Below, piece by piece: positions 54,812 through 63,554 of a stretch of 64,000 bases of DNA. A program made the position numbers and the translations under genes. The stretch comes from Paenibacillus sp. FSL W8-0426. GTDB lineage: Bacteria; Bacillota; Bacilli; Paenibacillales; Paenibacillaceae. The stretch is from NCBI RefSeq assembly GCF_037969725.1, contig NZ_CP150203.1:574001-638000 (forward strand), in the 5' to 3' direction. The number at the start of each line of letters is the position of its first letter. Position 1 is the stretch's first letter. Under the pieces are notes generated by a model that was given only the letters and a program-made list of their open reading frames with translations, searched no databases and had not been told where the DNA came from.

Positions 54812-56524
54812 ATGGAATTATCGCGAACCGGATCGTCGGCATACCCTGCACCAGCGCCGGAAAGGACGATTTATCTGCATCATGCCGAATTGGCGACCGT
54901 TGGACATGCCGGGCATTTGACCCAAATGATGGCTACCCAAACGACATTGATCATTCTGCTCGAAGGCCATTGCCATTTAAAGAAAAAAAACCGCAGCACG
55001 TTGATGAAGATGGACACGGTCTACACCTGTTATCCGGGCACGACCTTTGAATTCATCGGAAAAGGCGAGCCGTCGCTCGTCGCCATTCTGCGAGTGGAAC
55101 TCTACCAGCCGTCAACGAGCCGGCCCGGAATGCTCGAATCGGCTTCGCAGCATATCTCCGCACTGCTGCCTGACGAAGCAGCGCATCCTGTTCCCGGGGC
55201 GGCGGGAGATTGCTGCAGATCCGTGTGCGCAATGCTTCGCTCGGGAGATCCGATCCAGCAGCTGCGGGCCCAGCTTCAGGTCATGGGGTTGGTGATCGAT
55301 GCCGCTTCGGCGTGCTCCTCCGGTTCATCCATGCAGGCCAGCGGCGTCGAACGGGTCAAACATTACATGGATGAGCATCCGGAAGAACCGCTGAACTCAG
55401 GTAAATTGGCCGAGCTGGCCGGACTAAGCCCTAAACACTTTGCGGAACAATTCAAGAAACGATATGGAAAAAGCGCTCGCGAATATATCACGGAATTGCG
55501 TCTCGCCAAAGCCAAACGCCTGATGCTCCGACCCGGCCGAAAGCTGAAGGATGTCGCCCACGAGGTGGGGTACCAGGACGAGTTTTATTTCAGCCGGTTG
55601 TTCAAAAAAGAATTCGGCGTTTCCCCCTCAAGCTATATCGGCAAACGCAAGCACAAAATCGCCGCTTATGCATGTGCCTCCACATTAGGAACATTGCTCG
55701 CGCTGGAACAGCTGCCTTACTTGGCCCCGCTTCATCCCAAATGGACGAACTACTATTTGGAGAGATACGGGGACGACATCCCCTACCATCTGGAATATGG
55801 TTCAAGCGATTCGGCAGCACACCCGAACATCAAGCAGATCGCGGAGGCTGCGCCGGAGCTTATCGTATGTCCGGATTATGTTACCGGGACGGAGTATGAA
55901 ACATTGAGGGATATCGCTCCGGTGTTCAAACTTCCTCCGGAAGGGCCGGGCAGTTGGAAACAGGGTTTGATTCAGCTTGGCACCATTTTGGGCCTGGAGG
56001 AAGAGGCATTGCAGTGGACTCGGGAGTTCGAGATCCGAAGCCAAAAGACAAGTCGCGCGATATCCAGCCTTCATGGGCGAAAGGCGGCCCCCTCCATTTT
56101 ATTTGTGCGCATGATCCGAGGCCGACTGCTTGGATTTGACTCGGCGGGCACGCTCGATTACGTGTATAACGATCTCGGAATCCGGCGTCCGCGGTATACT
56201 CCGAGAGACGGCGACGAGTGGTCGCCGGTCACGTGGGAGCAGCTGCAGGCAGAAGACGTGGACTACGTGGCGTTGATGATTCGGCAGGACTCGAAAACGC
56301 TGGAGCAGTGGCAAGCACTCAGCCGGTCGCCCGAATGGCGGGCACTGCGAGTGGTTCGTCAGGATCGGGTATTCATGCTGTCCTCCAATCCGTGGCGCGA
56401 GTATTCTCCGATTGGTTTGGACCGGGCACGCCTGGATTTGTTTAACCATTTGAAGTCTGCCGGAAAAAAGTCCATGCCGAATCCTCCTGCAGTCTATGGA
56501 GAAGACATCGCAAACCGCTCATAA
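54812..56524 (+). CDS. AraC regulator fused to a siderophore-binding domain (Btr type), 2
   Basis: 570 residues. N-terminal sensory region (about 1-170), AraC DNA-binding domain at about 180-285 (LNSGKLAELAGLSPKHFAEQF and LKDVAHEVGYQDEFYFSRLFKKEFGVSPSSY), then a binding-protein domain (about 290-545, QIAEAAPELIVCPDYV). Same architecture as the preceding regulator but clearly different in sequence. It precedes a binding protein, two FecCD permeases and an esterase, the order of btr-feuABC-ybbA in B. subtilis. The ATG at 54812 has AGGAG 8 bp upstream; reading from 54593 would run through the promoter and Fur box. Confidence 0.9.
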   Translation: MELSRTGSSAYPAPAPERTIYLHHAELATVGHAGHLTQMMATQTTLIILLEGHCHLKKKNRSTLMKMDTVYTCYPGTTFEFIGKGEPSLVAILRVELYQPSTSRPGMLESASQHISALLPDEAAHPVPGAAGDCCRSVCAMLRSGDPIQQLRAQLQVMGLVIDAASACSSGSSMQASGVERVKHYMDEHPEEPLNSGKLAELAGLSPKHFAEQFKKRYGKSAREYITELRLAKAKRLMLRPGRKLKDVAHEVGYQDEFYFSRLFKKEFGVSPSSYIGKRKHKIAAYACASTLGTLLALEQLPYLAPLHPKWTNYYLERYGDDIPYHLEYGSSDSAAHPNIKQIAEAAPELIVCPDYVTGTEYETLRDIAPVFKLPPEGPGSWKQGLIQLGTILGLEEEALQWTREFEIRSQKTSRAISSLHGRKAAPSILFVRMIRGRLLGFDSAGTLDYVYNDLGIRRPRYTPRDGDEWSPVTWEQLQAEDVDYVALMIRQDSKTLEQWQALSRSPEWRALRVVRQDRVFMLSSNPWREYSPIGLDRARLDLFNHLKSAGKKSMPNPPAVYGEDIANRS

Positions 56525-56528
56525 TAAA

Positions 56529-56543
56529 TGATAATGATTATCA
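56529..56543. promoter_or_regulatory. Perfect Fur box before the second transporter
   Basis: TGATAATGATTATCA matches the 7-1-7 Fur consensus at all 14 positions. It lies 5 bp after the regulator's stop codon and 23 bp before the binding-protein start, so it could also affect read-through from the regulator gene. Confidence 0.9.
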
Positions 56544-56566
56544 ATATTAGCGGAGGGGTCAACCAG

Positions 56567-57580
56567 ATGAAAAAAGCAACGATACTTCTGCTGTCCACCA
56601 TCATGCTGGGCATGTTGGCAGCTTGCGGAGGACAGAACAATACAAGCGGCGAGGCCCAGTCGGCAGGGCAGGCCGCACAGACGAAAACAACCGAGAATGC
56701 GGCATCGGGCGAGACCGCATCGGCGACGGCGGAGAGCGGCACACGAACGGTAAATTACCTTGGAACGGACTATGAGGTGCCTGCCCAGATCGACCGATAT
56801 GTCATTACCGGTGCGCTTGAAGCGATGGAGGATTCCATTCTTCTCGACATCCATCCGGTAGGAGCCATTACTTCCGGAGGCAAATTCCCGGACATGTTCG
56901 CTTCCATCACGGATCAAGCGGAGTCGATCGGTGAGAAAATCACTCCGAACTTCGAGAAAATCCTCTCCTTGAAACCACAGGTCATTCTGGGAAGCACCAA
57001 ATTCGAGGCAGCGGTATTGGACAAGCTGAAACAGATTCAGACCACCATTCCGTATTCCCACGTTGCAACCAACTGGGAAGCGAACTTGATGCTGCTCGGC
57101 GAGTTGAGCGGCAAACAAGACAAGGCCGCAGAGCTGATCCAAACCTACAAATCCGATCTGGAACAAGCCAAACTGACCGTGAACGAAACGCTCAAGGATA
57201 AAAAGGTCGTGCTGGTTCGTATCCGTGACGGCGGCATTTATATTTATGGACCCGACCTGTACTTCAACACGCTCCTCTATGGCGAGCTTGGACTGACGGT
57301 GCCTGATGCCGTTGCGGCTGCGGAAAAACAAGAACTGCTGTCCATGGAACAATTCGCTGCCATCAACCCGGACGTGCTGTTCATCCAGTTCTCGGAGGAC
57401 GAGAATCCGGATAATACGGCCGCGCTTGAGGAGATCGAGAGCAATCCGATTTTCCAAAGCGTCAATGCCGTCAAGGAAAAGCAGGTGTACGTAAATATTG
57501 TGGACCCGTTGGCACAAGGGGGGACCGCATACAGCAAAATCCAGTTCTTGAAAGCTTTCATGGAAAAAGTTCAACCATAA
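56567..57580 (+). CDS. Iron-siderophore-binding lipoprotein, FeuA-like by position
   Basis: 337 residues. The lipoprotein signal peptide ends at GMLAAC (Cys near residue 20), followed by a Ser/Thr/Ala-rich linker and a class III binding domain (VPAQIDRYVITGALEAMED ... ILSLKPQVILGSTKFE). FeuA of B. subtilis binds bacillibactin and enterobactin and holds the same place before two permeases and the esterase. CGGAGGGG lies before the ATG at 56567; an in-frame ATG at 56528 lies within the Fur box. Confidence 0.9.
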   Translation: MKKATILLLSTIMLGMLAACGGQNNTSGEAQSAGQAAQTKTTENAASGETASATAESGTRTVNYLGTDYEVPAQIDRYVITGALEAMEDSILLDIHPVGAITSGGKFPDMFASITDQAESIGEKITPNFEKILSLKPQVILGSTKFEAAVLDKLKQIQTTIPYSHVATNWEANLMLLGELSGKQDKAAELIQTYKSDLEQAKLTVNETLKDKKVVLVRIRDGGIYIYGPDLYFNTLLYGELGLTVPDAVAAAEKQELLSMEQFAAINPDVLFIQFSEDENPDNTAALEEIESNPIFQSVNAVKEKQVYVNIVDPLAQGGTAYSKIQFLKAFMEKVQP

Positions 57581-57604
57581 TGTCAGGGGTATGGGTATGA
57601 TTCA

Positions 57605-58648
57605 ATGTTAACTACCAAAACCATGGAACATCACGATTCGGGCTCCCGCAAAAACAGGCGGCTTGCGCTCCTGCTTGTTCTGTCTCCGGCAGCGGCGCTG
57701 CTGATCGTAACTTGTTCGGTTCTTTATGGCGCCAAGGATATTGCTCCGGATGACGTTTGGAATGCGCTGATATACTACGATTCAGGCAACGTGGACCACC
57801 AGATCATTCTGCATTCACGCATTCCGCGGGCAGCAGGTGCACTGCTGGTCGGCTTGATGCTGGCCATGTCGGGGGCTGTCATGCAGGGAGTAACCCGTAA
57901 TGACCTGGCTTCGCCATCCCTGCTCGGAGTGTCGGACGGTTCGGTGTTTGCCGTTACGCTATGCATGATTTTGGTTCCAAACGTTGGCGGCTCGGGGCTG
58001 ATCCTGGTATCGATGGCCGGATCGGCGCTCGGAGTTGCGCTTGTATTTGGCATGGCTGCGCTCATTCCACGAGGCAGCTCGCCCGTCACGCTGGCTATAT
58101 TGGGGATCATTACGGGCATGTTCTTGAACGGTGTATCGGATGCATTAGCCATGTATTATCATATCCCGCAAAAAATCAGTTTCTGGTACAACGCCAGATT
58201 GTATCAAATGGAACTTGGAGAGCTGGAAATGGTTTGGCCATACGCCTTGGCAGGCATCATTCTCGTACTGCTTTTGTCCCGATACATCTCCGTGCTCGCG
58301 CTGGGAGAAGAGGTTTCGGCCGCGCTTGGGCAGCGGGTGCGGCTGATCAAAGGCATTTCGATGCTGGCAGTGGCTTTGTTGACCGGCATCGCGGTGGCTA
58401 TTGCCGGCAAAATCGCTTTTGTCGGCCTGATCATTCCCCATGTGGCGAGAATGATCATCGGCAACGACTACCGGCGGGTCATTCCTCTATCCGGTGCGCT
58501 CGGTGCATTGTTTTTGGGACTGTGCGACATTTTGTCCCGCTTCATGAATTATCCGTTTGAGATGCCGATCGGGGTCGTGCTGGCGATCTTTGGCGTTCCT
58601 TTCTTTCTGTATCTGATTCGCCGCAGGAAGAAGGAGGTGGCATCGTGA
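57605..58648 (+). CDS. Iron-siderophore ABC permease (FecCD family), system 2
   Basis: 347 residues, about ten membrane helices. SRIPRAAGALLVGLMLAMSGAVMQGVTRNDLASPSLLGV and AGKIAFVGLIIPHVARMIIGNDYR are FecCD signatures. The second signature has KIAFVG where most members have PIGFVG, a small difference shared with FeuB-like proteins as far as I recall. The ribosome site is modest (AGGGG, then GGGT). Its stop overlaps the GTG of the partner gene. Confidence 0.9.
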   Translation: MLTTKTMEHHDSGSRKNRRLALLLVLSPAAALLIVTCSVLYGAKDIAPDDVWNALIYYDSGNVDHQIILHSRIPRAAGALLVGLMLAMSGAVMQGVTRNDLASPSLLGVSDGSVFAVTLCMILVPNVGGSGLILVSMAGSALGVALVFGMAALIPRGSSPVTLAILGIITGMFLNGVSDALAMYYHIPQKISFWYNARLYQMELGELEMVWPYALAGIILVLLLSRYISVLALGEEVSAALGQRVRLIKGISMLAVALLTGIAVAIAGKIAFVGLIIPHVARMIIGNDYRRVIPLSGALGALFLGLCDILSRFMNYPFEMPIGVVLAIFGVPFFLYLIRRRKKEVAS

Positions 58649-59676
58649 GAAATGCAAAGAAAACGACGGCCGGTTATGCTGCCGTGATCGGTTGTACCTT
58701 GGCCGCCATTGCGGGCATGTTTCTTCTCGGACTGATGACCGGCGAGATGAAGCTTTCCATCGGCGACGTGTTAGGTACCTTATTGGGCAATCAAGGACAG
58801 TCGGACTATGATATCGTCATATTCCAGTTCCGCCTGCCTCGCATCGTACTCGGCGCATTGCTTGGGGCAGCTCTGGGCATGTCCGGGGCCGTCGTGCAGA
58901 GCCTGACGCGCAACCCGCTGGCAGACCCGGGCATTCTGGGCATCCATGCGGGCGCAGGCATGTTCGTTATCCTGTTCATGTTTGTCTTCCAGGACTTGAT
59001 TCCGTCGACCGGACGGTTGGCGGTCATGCTCATGCCTCTATTCGGCGTCGCGGGAGGCGTGCTTGCGGCGCTGACGATATTCATGCTGGCGCGAAACAAT
59101 GGACATCTTGAGCCGCAGAAGCTCATTTTGGTCGGGATCGCGGTGACGACGGGATTTTCGGCAGTGACGCTGTACATTTCCCTGAAGATGAATCCGCATG
59201 ATTTCGAGCGGGCGGCAATGTGGCTTGCGGGAAGCTTGAATTCCGCCAACTGGATTTTCATCGTCTCCATTCTGCCTTGGATGGTTGTGCTGCTGCCGTA
59301 CCTGTTCTGCAAAACGCGGGTGCTTGATCTGCTGCGGCTGGGCGACGACAATCTGATCGGACTCGGAATGTCCGTACAGCGGGAACGGAACTTGCTGCTG
59401 TTTGCCAGCGTGGGCGTAGTGACGGCTGGCGTGGCCGTGGCAGGCAGCATCGGGTTCGTCGGGCTGATCGCCCCTCATATGGCGATGCGGCTTACAGGAC
59501 TCGCACACCGCAGATCACTTCCGATCAGCGGTTTGTTGGGCGCAGCGCTGGTGCTGATCAGCGACTACGTTGGCAGGACGGTATTTTCCCCGTCCGAATT
59601 GCCCGTCGGCGTTGTGCTGTCCATTGTCGGCGTCCCTTATTTTGTGTGGCTGATGTGGTCACGTTCACGGAGGTAA
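58645..59676 (+). CDS. Iron-siderophore ABC permease (FecCD family), system 2 partner
   Basis: 343 residues. FQFRLPRIVLGALLGAALGMSGAVVQSLTRNPLADPGILGI and AGSIGFVGLIAPHMAMRLTG are family signatures. The GTG start overlaps the previous stop by one codon and has AAGGAGGTGG upstream. The esterase gene starts 1 bp after its stop. No ATPase gene follows; in B. subtilis the Feu system borrows YusV from elsewhere. Confidence 0.92.
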   Translation: MRNAKKTTAGYAAVIGCTLAAIAGMFLLGLMTGEMKLSIGDVLGTLLGNQGQSDYDIVIFQFRLPRIVLGALLGAALGMSGAVVQSLTRNPLADPGILGIHAGAGMFVILFMFVFQDLIPSTGRLAVMLMPLFGVAGGVLAALTIFMLARNNGHLEPQKLILVGIAVTTGFSAVTLYISLKMNPHDFERAAMWLAGSLNSANWIFIVSILPWMVVLLPYLFCKTRVLDLLRLGDDNLIGLGMSVQRERNLLLFASVGVVTAGVAVAGSIGFVGLIAPHMAMRLTGLAHRRSLPISGLLGAALVLISDYVGRTVFSPSELPVGVVLSIVGVPYFVWLMWSRSRR

Positions 59677-59677
59677 A

Positions 59678-61297
59678 ATGATGATTGAAATGCAGCAGCT
59701 GGAGGTGGAGGGACGCAAGCTCACTGTTTTTCTGCCTCCTTCGTATGCCTTTTCCGGAAGGCCGTATCCCGTTGTGTACCTTCACGACGGGGCCAAGCTG
59801 ATGATGAGCACGTTGAACTACATGTACAGGTTGTTCCGTGAAGGTTTGCTGGCAGAGGTGATCGTTGTTGGCGTGGATAGCGAAGCACGCAATGACGAAT
59901 ATACTCCCTGGCCAGCGCATGCCGCGACCGAAGGGAAAGAACCGTTTGGAGGTTTGGGGGGAAACTACGTCAATGAACTGGCGGATGTGATCAAACCCGA
60001 GATCGACCGCCTGTTCCGCACGGTTCAAGATGCCCGCTCGACGGGGCTGGTCGGTTATTCGCTCGGGGGATTGATTACGCTCTATGCCGCATATCGGAGG
60101 CCCGATGCTTTCGGCAACTTTGGCATGTTATCGCCATCGACGTGGTATGAAGGCATGCTGGAGTATGTGGAGCAGCATTCGCTGCCAAACCGGGAAATCC
60201 GCATGTACATTTCGCTTGGCAATCGGGAAGGCATATATAAGAGCAATATTCAGCAAAATGCGGTGGCAAACACACTGCAAGTGTATCATCGGTTAAGCGG
60301 GCAGCTGCAGGAAACAAATCGTTTGCGTTTGGACATTTTGGATGATGCAACGCATGATCTGGTTTTTATGGCACGCCAGTTCCCGGAGGCGCTCGGATGG
60401 ATGTACGGGCATAAGGGTCGGCAGGTTACCATCAAGCCAAACGAAATCAGCCGCGGCATTGTCCATAAAGGAGATGCTATCGTTACGGGGGCGAGTCCTG
60501 CTTTGCCGGGCACGGAAACATGGGACATTCGTTCCATGCGCAATGGAATGCTCTACCGCATTTTCGTTCATCTTCCGCTCAAGCCGCCTCCACCTGAAGG
60601 CTATCCGGTTTTGTACACGGTGGACGGCAATGCCTACTTTGCTTCGTTGAACGACGCGATGCGATTGCAAACCCGCCATCCGAAAGGGCTGCCCTCCGGC
60701 CTGATCGTTGCCGTCGGTTATCCGGAAGATGGACCGTTCGTGGCGGAACGCAGGTTCAGGGATTTGACGGTCCCGGATCGGCAGCAGGGATTGCGTCCGG
60801 ATGGTTCTTCATGGCCGGTAAACGGAGGCGCTGACACGTTTCTGGATTTCATCGAATTTGAATTGATGCCGCAGATCGAGGGCAGGTATCCGGTGGATAC
60901 GCGTCAGCAAGCGTTGTTCGGCCATTCGCTGGGCGGTTTTTTTACGCTGTATACGCTCATGAGGCGGAATCACTTATTCCAGAATTACGTGGCAGGCAGC
61001 CCGTCGATCTGGTGGAAAGACCGCGTTTTGTTTGACATGCTGCCTGAATTTGAGACAAGGCTTCGGAACAGCCGGTTGGACTGCTCGCTGATGATCGGCA
61101 TAGGGGGAGAAGATACCAAATTGCTGGCTAATGCGAAACAATTTTACGATCGGCTGGTTCCTTACGAGGGAAGCTCCATTCAGCGACTACGGCATCACGT
61201 TTTCGAGGGCGAGGGGCACATGTCGGTGCTGCAGCCGATGTTCAGCCCGATGCTCCGCTTCGTTTTTGCCAAAGAGGGCGAGAGATTGCGCATCTAA
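59678..61297 (+). CDS. Double-domain siderophore esterase (BesA/IroE-like), tandem fusion
   Basis: 539 residues, about twice the usual 270-290. Domain 1 (about 1-255) has YPVVYLHDGAKLM, the nucleophile elbow GYSLGG (S128) and a late histidine H226; domain 2 (about 275-539) has YPVLYTVDGNAYF, GHSLGG (S417) and H514 in EGEGHMSVLQ. Both look catalytically complete, and domain 2 is closest to BesA/IroE. Such enzymes cut trilactone siderophores such as bacillibactin or enterobactin after uptake to release iron. Staphyloferrin B has no such ester ring, so this enzyme probably serves a different, imported siderophore. Coupled to the preceding permease gene; a terminator follows. Confidence 0.85.
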   Translation: MMIEMQQLEVEGRKLTVFLPPSYAFSGRPYPVVYLHDGAKLMMSTLNYMYRLFREGLLAEVIVVGVDSEARNDEYTPWPAHAATEGKEPFGGLGGNYVNELADVIKPEIDRLFRTVQDARSTGLVGYSLGGLITLYAAYRRPDAFGNFGMLSPSTWYEGMLEYVEQHSLPNREIRMYISLGNREGIYKSNIQQNAVANTLQVYHRLSGQLQETNRLRLDILDDATHDLVFMARQFPEALGWMYGHKGRQVTIKPNEISRGIVHKGDAIVTGASPALPGTETWDIRSMRNGMLYRIFVHLPLKPPPPEGYPVLYTVDGNAYFASLNDAMRLQTRHPKGLPSGLIVAVGYPEDGPFVAERRFRDLTVPDRQQGLRPDGSSWPVNGGADTFLDFIEFELMPQIEGRYPVDTRQQALFGHSLGGFFTLYTLMRRNHLFQNYVAGSPSIWWKDRVLFDMLPEFETRLRNSRLDCSLMIGIGGEDTKLLANAKQFYDRLVPYEGSSIQRLRHHVFEGEGHMSVLQPMFSPMLRFVFAKEGERLRI

Positions 61298-61336
61298 AAT
61301 AAGTGGCGGCATGACACCGATAATACGAAAAACAAT

Positions 61337-61371
61337 GCTCTGGTTCGGAATGATCCGAATCAGGGCTTTTC
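61337..61371 (+). terminator. Rho-independent terminator of the second iron-uptake operon
   Basis: A 13-bp stem (GCTCTGGTTCGGA with TCCGAATCAGGGC, two G-U pairs), a 4-base loop and a T-run, 40 bp after the esterase stop codon. Confidence 0.85.
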
Positions 61372-61510
61372 TAATAGATTAAGGTTGGAACGAGTTAACG
61401 TAAATGTGCAAAATGTTTGTAGTTCCCTAGATACTGTAAATCGATTGAAGTCGCTTATACAATGGTTTACAACATAAATGCCTATTAGGCGGCTTGGAGG
61501 GAAATGCATT

Positions 61511-62749
61511 TTGAATGACAGTGAATGGTATGTCTGTCCGGACTGCGGGCAAGACATCGAGGTCAATGAGGGCTATAAAGCCTGGTGCGAACATTGCAAT
61601 TGGAACATTGCCGAGGAGGAGGAACAAGGGGAAACGGGCTGGCTCCGAACAATAAACCGGAAATTGGACGAACGTTTTTCAGGGCGCCTGCTCGATGAAT
61701 TCAAGTATAGCGTAACCCGAGAGTTTCCATTGACCAAATATCGATTATATGCGTACATGCTGGCTTTAATTGTACATACATCGACGTTAGCCATCTTGGG
61801 CCTCGCGATTCTTTGTTTTGCCACCAATTCGACTTGGCTCGGTTTTTTGGGAATACTCCTTTTATTGCTATGGATTGCGGTAATGCTTCCTTATCGCAGG
61901 CGTTTGCCAGGAAGGGTTATTACGAAAGAGGATTATCCCGAACTTCATCAACTGATCGAAGAAATACGGCAACAATTAAACGCGCTGTCTGTGCACATGA
62001 TTCGGGTAACTGAGGATTACAACAGTTATATTTTAAGCTGGAAGGGGAAAAGAAAGATTCTCGTGCTCGGCATACCGCAACTTGCTGCATTGACGACGGA
62101 AGAAAAGATAGCGATAATCAGCTTTCAAATGAGCCTGCTGGCACATCCAAATGCAGCCAAACACGCCTTTGTGGATCGGGCGATGAACCTCCTGCAATCT
62201 TGGCAGGATGCACTTGATCAGAGCGATAGCGGCATTTTGGCCATTCTTCTGTTTCCGCTTGTCATTCTGGGACAGGTCGTTGCTTTCTTTCTGGCGCTTT
62301 TTCAAATTCTGTTGATGCTGACCTTAAGGGATGAGATGCAGCGTTCCATCTACATTGCTGATTACGAAGCTTCACTGATCGCGGGCAGCCAGGCATGGAA
62401 GTCCCTGCTCCTGAAAGCAACCATGGAAGAGTTCTTTCTTACCACAGCTTTTCAAGTCGCAAAGTATCCGTATAGCAAGGAGTTGTATGAAGAATTCAGA
62501 CAACGCATCGCAACGATTCCGCGCAAGGAAATGTTGCGCGCCGAACGGTTGCAGGAAATGCAAGAAGTACATAACGTGTTTAACCATCCTTCCGCAAAAA
62601 ACCGCTTGGAAGTCATGAGGGAGCACTGGTGTTTTGCCCCATCATATCAGCCTGATGCAGCACAAGTAAAAAAAATTCAAGCCGAGTTTCATGATCTTGA
62701 ACAGCGTTCCCAAAAGATTTTGTTAAGCCATCTTCGAGAGACTGGATAA
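61511..62749 (+). CDS. Degenerate M48-peptidase-like membrane protein with zinc ribbon
   Basis: 412 residues. N-terminal zinc ribbon (C9, C12, C26, C29), two membrane helices (about 80-127), then a region whose order matches M48 (HtpX-like) proteases: KILVLGIPQLAALTTEEK at 182-199, a helix where HExxH should lie, two more membrane helices (about 242-272), ADYEASLIAG at 283-292 and HPSAKNR at 359-365. The HExxH box is replaced by FQMSL (205-209) and the third zinc ligand Glu by a hydrophobic residue, so proteolysis is very unlikely. The TTG at 61511 is 9 bp after GGAGGG; an in-frame ATG at 61478 precedes that site. Confidence 0.68.
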   Translation: MNDSEWYVCPDCGQDIEVNEGYKAWCEHCNWNIAEEEEQGETGWLRTINRKLDERFSGRLLDEFKYSVTREFPLTKYRLYAYMLALIVHTSTLAILGLAILCFATNSTWLGFLGILLLLLWIAVMLPYRRRLPGRVITKEDYPELHQLIEEIRQQLNALSVHMIRVTEDYNSYILSWKGKRKILVLGIPQLAALTTEEKIAIISFQMSLLAHPNAAKHAFVDRAMNLLQSWQDALDQSDSGILAILLFPLVILGQVVAFFLALFQILLMLTLRDEMQRSIYIADYEASLIAGSQAWKSLLLKATMEEFFLTTAFQVAKYPYSKELYEEFRQRIATIPRKEMLRAERLQEMQEVHNVFNHPSAKNRLEVMREHWCFAPSYQPDAAQVKKIQAEFHDLEQRSQKILLSHLRETG

Positions 62750-62762
62750 AGGAGTACGGTAA

Positions 62763-62799
62763 AAGGGACATTGCTTTGCGCATGGCAAGCATGTCCCTT
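62763..62799 (+). terminator. Terminator-like hairpin between convergent genes
   Basis: AAGGGACAT and ATGTCCCTT form a perfect 9-bp outer stem with inner pairs; no long T-run follows on either side, so strength is uncertain. Confidence 0.55.
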
Positions 62800-62874
62800 C
62801 ATTGTTGCCAGCAAGACAACACTTGCCGTTGGAGCATTTGTTGTGCTGGTCTCGATAGCACGCCGTCTTCTAAT

Positions 62875-63156
62875 CTAGCGGTCTCCCCGCTCCAAATGTC
62901 GGCGTGGATGCGTGATTTTACCCATTTTGTCCGTATCGTTTTCCTTAGGAACCAAGCGCTCATCCGTTCGGCCTTCATGATGGTTGTCAAACGCAAATTC
63001 GGTCAGTTTCCATTCGCTCTTGCCGAGCACGGGATCGGCGGGAAAATGTTGTCCGCGATGAAGATGTTCCTCGCGTCCGGCTTCATTAACGTAAACGCCA
63101 TCCACTTCCACTTCTTCATGGGAAAGAGGGAGCATATCGTTTTCCTTGCGTTCCAT
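62875..63156 (-). CDS. Small protein resembling YjzC
   Basis: 93 residues. The central part VDGVYVNEAGREEHLHRGQHFP recalls the short YjzC family (NGVYxExGE ... LxAGExFPE), whose function is unknown, followed by a charged tail. AAGGAGGTG lies 7 bp before the ATG, a near-perfect ribosome site, and this is the main reason to prefer it over the opposite-strand frame. No signal or membrane segment. Confidence 0.65.
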   Translation of the reverse strand: MERKENDMLPLSHEEVEVDGVYVNEAGREEHLHRGQHFPADPVLGKSEWKLTEFAFDNHHEGRTDERLVPKENDTDKMGKITHPRRHLERGDR

Positions 63157-63372
63157 GAATGGGCACCTCCTTGAACAAGGGGAATTTGACTCAAAATGAT
63201 GTCCTTGATAATATCCCCCGAACAGTCAGGTGATATGCTTTGCAGAGAATGGCAAATAAAAAGCTCAAAAATTTCGCTAAAAAAATATAATGCGGATTAA
63301 ACTTTTTGGGCATGGACACCGTTATATTTATTAGGGAGAAATCGTCAATTCGAAAGATGTTTCCGAATATGC

Positions 63373-63403
63373 TATAATAAGATCATGATTCGAACCGAAT
63401 CAT
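63373..63403 (+). promoter_or_regulatory. -10 box and palindromic operator before the 62-residue gene
   Basis: TATAAT (63373-63378) is followed 6 bp later by a perfect 8-3-8 palindrome, arms ATGATTCG and CGAATCAT (63385-63403), which covers the expected start of transcription. The -35 is poor. The leader would be about 170 bases. The 398-bp gap 63157-63554 contains no other feature I can support. Confidence 0.45.
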
Positions 63404-63554
63404 ATCGGGTATTGATGTGTCAGGTGCTTGCTACGCAAAGTTCCCGACCAGAAGCTTGTTCAAGCCGCGTACACAACTTCATGAATGGCATTTAAGACTT
63501 ATTCGGCGTTCCTAAACGGAGCATTCACTTTCAACGTTTTGGGAGGGAATTACT

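Noticed and set aside
62776..63174. A 132-codon plus-strand frame.
   Set aside because: The opposite strand has a near-perfect ribosome site and a YjzC-like product, while this frame has none.
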